Assembly: GCA_964496475.1 (NCBI GenBank) | Contig: CAZBZS010000040.1 | Span: 1 to 21,074 of the forward strand | Length of the DNA: 21,074 nt | Source: JASLPR01 sp964496475 | GTDB lineage: Bacteria; Chloroflexota; UBA11872; VXNJ01 | Direction: 5' to 3' | Shown here: positions 15,965 to 21,074 of the stretch, one piece after another | Position numbering within the stretch: position 1 is the first letter of the stretch | Layout: each line of letters opens with the position of its first letter | Notes under the pieces: generated by a model | Seen by the model: only the letters and a program-made list of their open reading frames with translations | What the model was told of the DNA's origin: nothing | Database searches by the model: none | Made by a program: the position numbers and the translations under genes

Positions 15965-17364
15965 ATAAGGGCGTCGGCGATCGCGGCGGCGGGCTCGGAA
16001 GCCAGTCGGAGAGGACCATCGGGGGCGGCGGTGACGCTGGCGAAGAGATCGTAGGGCTCGGCGCCGGATACCTTCGCGCGCACGATCTGGCCGGGCAGGA
16101 GAGGCAGGTCGAGGAAGATGCGACCGTCGACTTCGGGGGCCTCGGCGCGGCTGCGGCCGATGGACTGATGACCGGCGAGGGTGGGGCCGGGGAGAGTCTC
16201 TTCGACTAGGACGTCGATCTCAGCGCCGACGCGGGCGAGGCGACGGCGGAGGGCGATACCCTGCTGGATTTCCATGATGGCGGCGTAGCGCCGATTGCGG
16301 ATGGCGGGATCGACCTGGTCCGGTAGCAAGGCGGCGGGAGTGCTGTCTTCGGGAGAGTAGGTGAAGACGCCGAGATGGTCGAAGGCGGCCCTTTTGACGA
16401 ACTGGTAAAGGTTGGTGAAATCGTCATCGGTCTCGCCGGGGAAACCGACGATGAGAGTGGTGCGGAAGGCGAAGTCGGGATGGCGCTCGCGGGCCCTATG
16501 AATGCGGTCGGCGATATCGGCGGAGGCGGTGGGGCGGCGCATGCGGCGGAGGACGGCGGGAACGGAGTGCTGGATGGGGACGTCGATGTAGTTGCAAATG
16601 CGCGGACTGGCGGCGATGGCGTCGAGCAGCCGCGGCGTGAGCATGGACGGGTAGAGATACATGAGGCGGATCCAGTCGGGGCCGGGGGATTCCTGAATGG
16701 CGCGGAGAAGGCCGATCAGATCGAGGTCGACGGAGCGTAAATCCACGCCGTAGGAGCCAAGCTCCTGGGCGATGAGGACGGCTTCGCGGACGCCGCGGCC
16801 GGCCAGGGTGTCGAGTTCGGCGAGGATGGCTTCCGGGGTCTTTGAGACTTGGCGGCCTTTGAAGGAAGGGATGGTGCAGAAGCTGCAATTCTTGTTGCAG
16901 CCGTCGGCGATCTTGACGTACGCACTGGGTCCGGCGACGAGTCGCTGATTGGGATCTGGGGCGGTGGGGGAGGGGCCGAGGAGGGCGGGATGGGGGGTGG
17001 AAGCAAGGGAGTGGACGAGGGATGTTATTTCGGACCAGCGACGGGTGCCGAGGATGCCGTCGATGCCCGAGATAGACTCGGCGAGAGCGGCGCCGCGACG
17101 CTCGGAAAGGCAGCCGGCGGCGATGAGTTTCTGACCGTCCTGTTTGGCGCGCGCGAAATCGGCGAGGGCGTTGGTGGACTCCTCTTCGGCGGGACCGATG
17201 AAGCCGCAGGTGTTGACGATGAGGAGATCGGCGTCCTCCGGTCCGGCAGGCTGGAGACCGGCGGCGAGGAGGTTGGCCGCGATGCCTTCGCCATCGACCA
17301 GGTTCTTGGGGCAGCCGTAGTTAACAAGGTGAAAGGTGCGGGGGGAGGGGGGGGGATTAGCCAC
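15961..17364 (-). CDS. rimO: Ribosomal protein S12 methylthiotransferase RimO
   Basis: A 467-residue radical SAM methylthiotransferase that adds a methylthio group to an aspartate of ribosomal protein S12. The N-terminal UPF0004 domain has its three cluster cysteines: Cys18 (NYGCPKN), Cys53 (NTCGFIG), Cys85 (AAGCLSE). GCPKN, not GCQMN, separates RimO from MiaB. The radical SAM motif CNKNCSFC gives Cys156, Cys160 and Cys163. A TRAM-like domain (GQIVRAKVSGAEPYDLFASV) is near the C-terminus. Start is unsure: GTG at 17364 overlaps the RodZ-like gene by only 8 bp and gives a normal N-terminus, while ATG at 17454 would add a Ser/Ala/Pro-rich stretch. Last gene of the leftward operon. rodZ-rimO adjacency is common in several phyla. 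Confidence 0.93.
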   Translation of the reverse strand: MANPPPSPRTFHLVNYGCPKNLVDGEGIAANLLAAGLQPAGPEDADLLIVNTCGFIGPAEEESTNALADFARAKQDGQKLIAAGCLSERRGAALAESISGIDGILGTRRWSEITSLVHSLASTPHPALLGPSPTAPDPNQRLVAGPSAYVKIADGCNKNCSFCTIPSFKGRQVSKTPEAILAELDTLAGRGVREAVLIAQELGSYGVDLRSVDLDLIGLLRAIQESPGPDWIRLMYLYPSMLTPRLLDAIAASPRICNYIDVPIQHSVPAVLRRMRRPTASADIADRIHRARERHPDFAFRTTLIVGFPGETDDDFTNLYQFVKRAAFDHLGVFTYSPEDSTPAALLPDQVDPAIRNRRYAAIMEIQQGIALRRRLARVGAEIDVLVEETLPGPTLAGHQSIGRSRAEAPEVDGRIFLDLPLLPGQIVRAKVSGAEPYDLFASVTAAPDGPLRLASEPAAAIADALI

Positions 17365-18115
17365 TGGGACCGGGCTTTCGCCATTCGCGCTCGATGTGTT
17401 CGCCGATGCCGCCGAGCTGCGCGACGGAGGTGCCGTCGATTTCGACGCGGACACCGCCGGCGTTGTCGACGATGAGGCGGACGCTCTGCATGGCGAACCA
17501 TTCGAAGCTTTCGCCGGGGTTCATGAAGCCGGTATAACGGGGCTCGTCATCAATAAAAACCTGCACGCTGACGTTCATTAGGGCGATGAGACGAAAGCGG
17601 AGGTTGTCGACGTTGGGGATGGGGGCGGGGTCGCGGGTTTGAAAAGGCGGGATGAGAGAGGGGCTGGGGGTTTGGATAGGGGTGGGGACGGCGGGAGCGG
17701 AGGTGGGATCGACGGTGGCGGAGGGTTCGTAATTGCTAACAAAGATATTCACGGCGATGACGATACCAACAAGTGTGCCGACGAGCATTCCGACGGAACG
17801 AACGGAGGGGCGGCGATCGTAGCCGATGGGGGTGTTGGTGTCGGGCATGTACTCGACGCCGGAGACGCGGGTCTGGGTTTGATAGGCGTGGAGGGCGGGC
17901 GCTGGATCGAAGTTGAGGGCGCGGGCGTAACCGCGGATGTAGCCGGTGACGTATACGGCGGCGGGGAGGGATTCGAAGTCGTCATTTTCGAGCTGGCGGA
18001 GAAGGTCGGAGCGAATTCGGGTTCGGTCGGAAATCTCCTCGACGGATAGATCGCGTTGCTGCCGCCAGCCGCGAAGAATGGTGCCGACGGTGCGGGGTAG
18101 TTCGTTTTCGTCCAC
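17357..18115 (-). CDS. RodZ-like helix-turn-helix membrane protein
   Basis: A 252-residue protein with RodZ architecture. Residues about 9-75 are an HTH_25-type domain (VGTILRGWRQQRDLSVEEISDRT onward, ending YVTGYIRGYARAL). One membrane segment covers about 106-126, a Pro/Thr-rich linker about 130-165, and a C-terminal beta domain from ~170 (RFRLIALMNVSVQVFIDDEP, GESFEW) resembling DUF4115. RodZ links the MreB cytoskeleton to cell wall growth; whether this organism uses it that way is not shown. I start at GTG 18115, 7 bp after the upstream stop; the in-frame start at 18226 would overlap that gene by about 100 bp. No clear Shine-Dalgarno, so coupling is likely. Overlaps rimO by 8 bp. Confidence 0.8.
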   Translation of the reverse strand: MDENELPRTVGTILRGWRQQRDLSVEEISDRTRIRSDLLRQLENDDFESLPAAVYVTGYIRGYARALNFDPAPALHAYQTQTRVSGVEYMPDTNTPIGYDRRPSVRSVGMLVGTLVGIVIAVNIFVSNYEPSATVDPTSAPAVPTPIQTPSPSLIPPFQTRDPAPIPNVDNLRFRLIALMNVSVQVFIDDEPRYTGFMNPGESFEWFAMQSVRLIVDNAGGVRVEIDGTSVAQLGGIGEHIEREWRKPGPSG

Positions 18116-18122
18116 AACGACT

Positions 18123-19739
18123 CTAAGGAGAGAAGATGGCGAAGCCGAAGGCGGTGACGCCTTCAATTTGGACGCCAAGGTCCCGAATTTCGGGGCTGTC
18201 GTTGACGATTCCGAGGTAGCGCTCAAGGATCGGCTTCATGTTGTCCTTCAGGGCCTCGGTGAAGTCGGGGCGTTGTTGGATTATCAGCTCCTGGCGCTGC
18301 TGTTCGATGAAATCGGCGAGGTTCTGGGCGAGGATGTCGGCGACGGCGGCTTCGGCATCGACGTTGAGGCCCTGTTGGACCCAGGCGCGGCTGTCCTGGA
18401 TGCTGTAGCGGAAGTCGATTTGAACGGTGTCGAAGAGGGTCTCGTCGCGGGGTCCGATGAGGGCTTCGGCGGACACGCGGCGATCGACGGTGGCGATGTG
18501 CTCGCGTAGGGTGAAGGGGACGGGCCAAGTCCAGAACCAGCCGGGGCCGTCGACGGGGATGGCGCTGGAGACTTCGACGCCGTCGACGTTGACCCAGGAA
18601 AATTGGGTGGCGACGAGATAGTCGAGAGAGCCGGGGTAGGCCCAGGCATGGTTGGGGCGGATTACTTCGAAGTCGTTGGGACCGACGCGAAAAAGACCGG
18701 CGAGGAGAAAGATAAGCCCGGCGGCGAGGACTCCTCCGGCGAGGCGGGGAATGCCGGTGAAGAGCGCGGAAGAGGGGCGGGAGTTGGTTGGCTTGTAGGG
18801 AGCGACGAGGTCGGCAAATACAGCGGGAGCGCGCCGGCGGGCTAGGAAGCCGAGGCGACGGGGGGAGCGGCGGCCGGCGCGATGCAGGCGGCGGCGAAGG
18901 TCGAGGTAGACAGCAGCGGCGACTTCGATGCTGGCGCGACGGGCGATGCGGTAGGCGCGGTGGATGATCTCCTCCAGGCGGCGGGCGTCGGCGCCGGTGG
19001 CGGAACGGCGGTGGCCGGCGAGCTGGCGGGACTCAAGAATGGTGGCTTCGAGGTCGGCGAGAAGTCCGGCGATATCGCCGGGGACAGGGGTGAACTCGAG
19101 TGCGTCGGGCAGGCGGCGAGGCAGTCTGGGCCAGTAGCCGTCTTGGCCGGAGGCCCGGCGTCGCCAGAGCCAGACGGAGGGAAGGATGGCGATGAGGGCA
19201 CCGAGGGGAAGGCCGCCGAGGGAGGTGCCGGCGGAGCCGACGAACTCGCTGGCCGGAGCTCCGATCAGCGGGACTTGGCGGATGAGCAGGCCGGCGGCCC
19301 CGAGGAGCGACGTGACCAGGAACGGCAGGGCGAGGGCGAGTATCCGCCAGTAGAGACGGCGATGGCTCAGACGGGAACGGCGACCGCGAACGTGAGCGAG
19401 TGTGGCTTCTTCGATGTCTCGGACGCGGGACTCCGGGGACCAGACGAGGTCTTCGGCCGCTTGGATGCCGCGTCGCCGGTCGCCGGCGGCGATGGCGGCG
19501 ATGAGTGCTTGGCGATCGTGGGCGACGAGGGACCCCTCGGCAAAGGGGTCTGGAATCTCGGCGTAGAGGACGGTGGGGAGTGGTGGGGCCGATTCGTCGG
19601 CGGTGGTCGTGGGGTCGTCGGTTTGAGGCTCGTATTCGACTATTGGCGCGGCGTCAAGCGGGTCGGCGTCGAGGTCGATGGGATCGGCGTCAGGAGTGGA
19701 ATGGTCTTCCGAGGGCATGTCGGATTCCGGGTAGGGCAT
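18123..19739 (-). CDS. Membrane protein with C-terminal SPFH/band-7-like domain
   Basis: A 538-residue protein not clearly matching a named family. Order: acidic, low-complexity N-terminus rich in Asp/Pro (1-55); helical region (72-120); two membrane segments (about 132-153 and 174-193); an Arg-rich cytoplasmic stretch (~195-325, with many RR pairs); a third membrane segment (332-350); then a domain resembling SPFH/prohibitin/HflK: VGPNDFEVIRP, DGPGWFWTWPVPFTLREHIATVDRR, ETLFDTVQIDFRYSIQD, then a helical region rich in Gln (470-505). SPFH proteins assemble in membranes and scaffold proteases or lipid domains. ATG at 19739 lies 5 bp after the upstream stop; a TTG at 19748 overlapping that stop is possible. 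Cotranscription with a RodZ-like gene hints at an envelope role. Confidence 0.7.
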   Translation of the reverse strand: MPYPESDMPSEDHSTPDADPIDLDADPLDAAPIVEYEPQTDDPTTTADESAPPLPTVLYAEIPDPFAEGSLVAHDRQALIAAIAAGDRRRGIQAAEDLVWSPESRVRDIEEATLAHVRGRRSRLSHRRLYWRILALALPFLVTSLLGAAGLLIRQVPLIGAPASEFVGSAGTSLGGLPLGALIAILPSVWLWRRRASGQDGYWPRLPRRLPDALEFTPVPGDIAGLLADLEATILESRQLAGHRRSATGADARRLEEIIHRAYRIARRASIEVAAAVYLDLRRRLHRAGRRSPRRLGFLARRRAPAVFADLVAPYKPTNSRPSSALFTGIPRLAGGVLAAGLIFLLAGLFRVGPNDFEVIRPNHAWAYPGSLDYLVATQFSWVNVDGVEVSSAIPVDGPGWFWTWPVPFTLREHIATVDRRVSAEALIGPRDETLFDTVQIDFRYSIQDSRAWVQQGLNVDAEAAVADILAQNLADFIEQQRQELIIQQRPDFTEALKDNMKPILERYLGIVNDSPEIRDLGVQIEGVTAFGFAIFSP

Positions 19740-19744
19740 GGCTG

Positions 19745-20806
19745 TCAACCGATCTTGCCGGAAGCGGCGGCGACGATGGCGGCGGAGGTGGCAGCGAGGA
19801 GGAAGTTGGCTCGCTGGGTGGGATCGTCGGCGGTGGCGAGGGCGGTGAGCCCGAAAGAGCCGAGATGGCGGTGGGCGTAGCCGGCCGCGGTAAGGGGGTC
19901 GCCGCCGTAGGGCCGGGAAACATCCCAGAAAACGCCGGGTAAGGCGGGGAGGAGACCGGCTGAAGCGAGGGATCGCAGGTCGGGAGGGGTTGAAGGGTAG
20001 TAGACGGGCAGCTCAAGTTCGGCTAGGCGGTCGGGGACCGGGTGGTGGCGGGTGCGGAAGTCGCCGAAACGGAGGAAGCTGGAGAGGAAACGGCTGGCGG
20101 AAAGTTCGGGGGCGGCGGAGAAATGGTCGGCGAACCAGCGGTAGCCCCGGAGGGGTGAGAAGCGGCCGAGGCGGCCGCGCCAGCGGGAGTCGAGGGAGTC
20201 CAGGAGGTGGCCGGTTTCCAGTCCGCCGAGGGCAACGGGCAAGGTCACAAGGCCGGCGTGGCGACCGGCGGGGGGAACGCCGCCGGCGTCGCGCAGGCCG
20301 AGGACCACGGAGGGGCGGCTTTGCTCCATATCGGAGCGGAGGGCGCGCCAGAGAGTGAGGTTGGAATTGATGGAGCCGCCGACCAACGCGCCGGCGATGT
20401 CGTCGCCGGTAGCCGGGGCGCGCCAGGTGGTTCGCTCGGCGTCTTCGGTGTACTCGAGCAGGAGGAAATGAAGCAGGACTCGGCTGAGAATACGGCGACG
20501 CTCGGAGGAATCGGCGGCGAAGGCCCGCATCAGGGCGCGGCCAGCGATGATTTCGGTGGGGGCGGGGCGGGGGGAGGCGAGATCGATCCAGACGACACCG
20601 CCTTCGCCGCCGGAACCAATGGTGAAGGCGGTGAGACGAACCCAGGCGCGGGGGGCGAGTTGGGATTCGGCCAGGACGCGGGTCTCGTAGGGCAGTCGCA
20701 CGGTGGCGAATTCGTCGCGCCAGCGGGTCTCGTTGGCGAGGACGGCGTAGGCGTCGTCGTGGAGAGGGATGCGCAGGGTGAGAGGTTGGTCGGTGGCGGC
20801 ACGCAT
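19745..20806 (-). CDS. Hypothetical protein, 353 residues
   Basis: I do not recognise this protein. It is 353 residues, soluble by appearance, with no signal peptide, membrane segment or known catalytic motif I can identify. The N-terminal third looks like beta structure (LTLRIPLHDDAYAVL, FATVRLPYETRVL, RAWVRLTAFTIGSGG, VVWIDLASPRP), the rest is mixed and helical (RILSRVLLHFLLLEY), and the end is Ala-rich (NFLLAATSAAIVAAASG). Its ATG shares one base with the upstream TAA (TAATG at 20804-20808), and its stop is 5 bp before the SPFH-like gene, so it belongs to the same operon. The tight fit in an operon and long open frame argue it is real. Confidence 0.8.
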   Translation of the reverse strand: MRAATDQPLTLRIPLHDDAYAVLANETRWRDEFATVRLPYETRVLAESQLAPRAWVRLTAFTIGSGGEGGVVWIDLASPRPAPTEIIAGRALMRAFAADSSERRRILSRVLLHFLLLEYTEDAERTTWRAPATGDDIAGALVGGSINSNLTLWRALRSDMEQSRPSVVLGLRDAGGVPPAGRHAGLVTLPVALGGLETGHLLDSLDSRWRGRLGRFSPLRGYRWFADHFSAAPELSASRFLSSFLRFGDFRTRHHPVPDRLAELELPVYYPSTPPDLRSLASAGLLPALPGVFWDVSRPYGGDPLTAAGYAHRHLGSFGLTALATADDPTQRANFLLAATSAAIVAAASGKIG

Positions 20807-21074
20807 TACTCGTCCGGCTCGGATTCGTCGGGAACGTAGAAGTCGGCGTCGAAGATCTCGGATTCGACGGTGCCCAGATCGGCTTCGGGTTGATCGGGGA
20901 TTTCTTCGTCGAACAAGGGATCGGCTCCGAGGGCTTCACGGTGGCGAGTGGCGTCAGGAAGCCAGATGCCGGCGTCTGGCTCCAGGGCGGCGGGGCGGGG
21001 GTCCTGCAGGAGGCGGGTATAGAGGTCGGCGGCCTCGGGGATGCCGAGGCGGGTGCTGACTTCGTAGGCTTCGG
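20806..21074 (-). CDS. Unknown protein, C-terminal part (runs off the right edge)
   Basis: An open frame enters from the right edge and ends in TAA at 20806-20808. The 88 visible residues include TRLGIPEAADLYTRLLQDPR, which may be the end of a helical domain, then a strongly acidic tail rich in Asp, Glu and Pro (ending DFYVPDESEPDE). No family is recognisable. Its stop shares a base with the next gene's ATG, so it is translationally coupled to the unknown 353-residue protein and is upstream in the rimO operon. Confidence 0.7.
   Translation of the reverse strand, partial: EAYEVSTRLGIPEAADLYTRLLQDPRPAALEPDAGIWLPDATRHREALGADPLFDEEIPDQPEADLGTVESEIFDADFYVPDESEPDE

Overview
The window is about 21 kb of GC-rich, gene-dense bacterial DNA holding 17 protein-coding genes or gene ends. 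There are no RNA genes, insertion sequences or CRISPR, and no gene-free stretch over 300 bases. A run of 10 Ns at 13792-13801 marks a scaffold gap, so this is probably a draft or metagenome-derived genome. The gene mix (sulfatase end, several aldo/keto reductases and SDRs, a sugar-isomerase-like TIM barrel, a GH51 arabinofuranosidase, a RodZ-like protein next to RimO) fits an uncultured heterotroph. Chloroflexota is a reasonable guess, but nothing here proves it. The + strand is G-rich throughout, whichever strand is coding, which suggests the whole window lies on one replication arm.

Left part (1-5300): the 3' end of a sulfatase gene and an aldo/keto reductase that lacks the usual catalytic His run rightwards. 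Facing them is a tight leftward operon: NAD-dependent epimerase, TIM-barrel isomerase, ABC ATPase, ABC-2 permease. Middle (5380-10800): a membrane-anchored endonuclease/exonuclease/phosphatase-family protein (+), a GH51 alpha-L-arabinofuranosidase (-), and a second ABC-2 exporter made of an ATPase and a permease (+).

The most notable locus is 11703-12173 on the - strand. It encodes a 156-residue peroxiredoxin in which an in-frame TGA stands exactly where the peroxidatic cysteine belongs (F-T-G-G-[TGA]-T). Both sides of the TGA are in one frame, and a perfect 7-bp stem-loop begins 6 nt after it, as expected of a bacterial SECIS element. I read it as a selenocysteine peroxiredoxin that an ordinary gene caller would miss or call broken. 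A DUF72 gene follows it on the same strand.

Right part (12300-21074): two tandem paralogous aldo/keto reductases (+), two SDR oxidoreductases transcribed away from each other, then a leftward operon entering from the right edge: unknown gene end, unknown 353-residue protein, membrane protein with a SPFH/band-7-like C-terminus, RodZ-like HTH membrane protein, and RimO (ribosomal protein S12 methylthiotransferase). These genes abut or overlap by a few bases, so the two unknown genes and the SPFH-like gene are probably co-transcribed with the RodZ-like gene and rimO.
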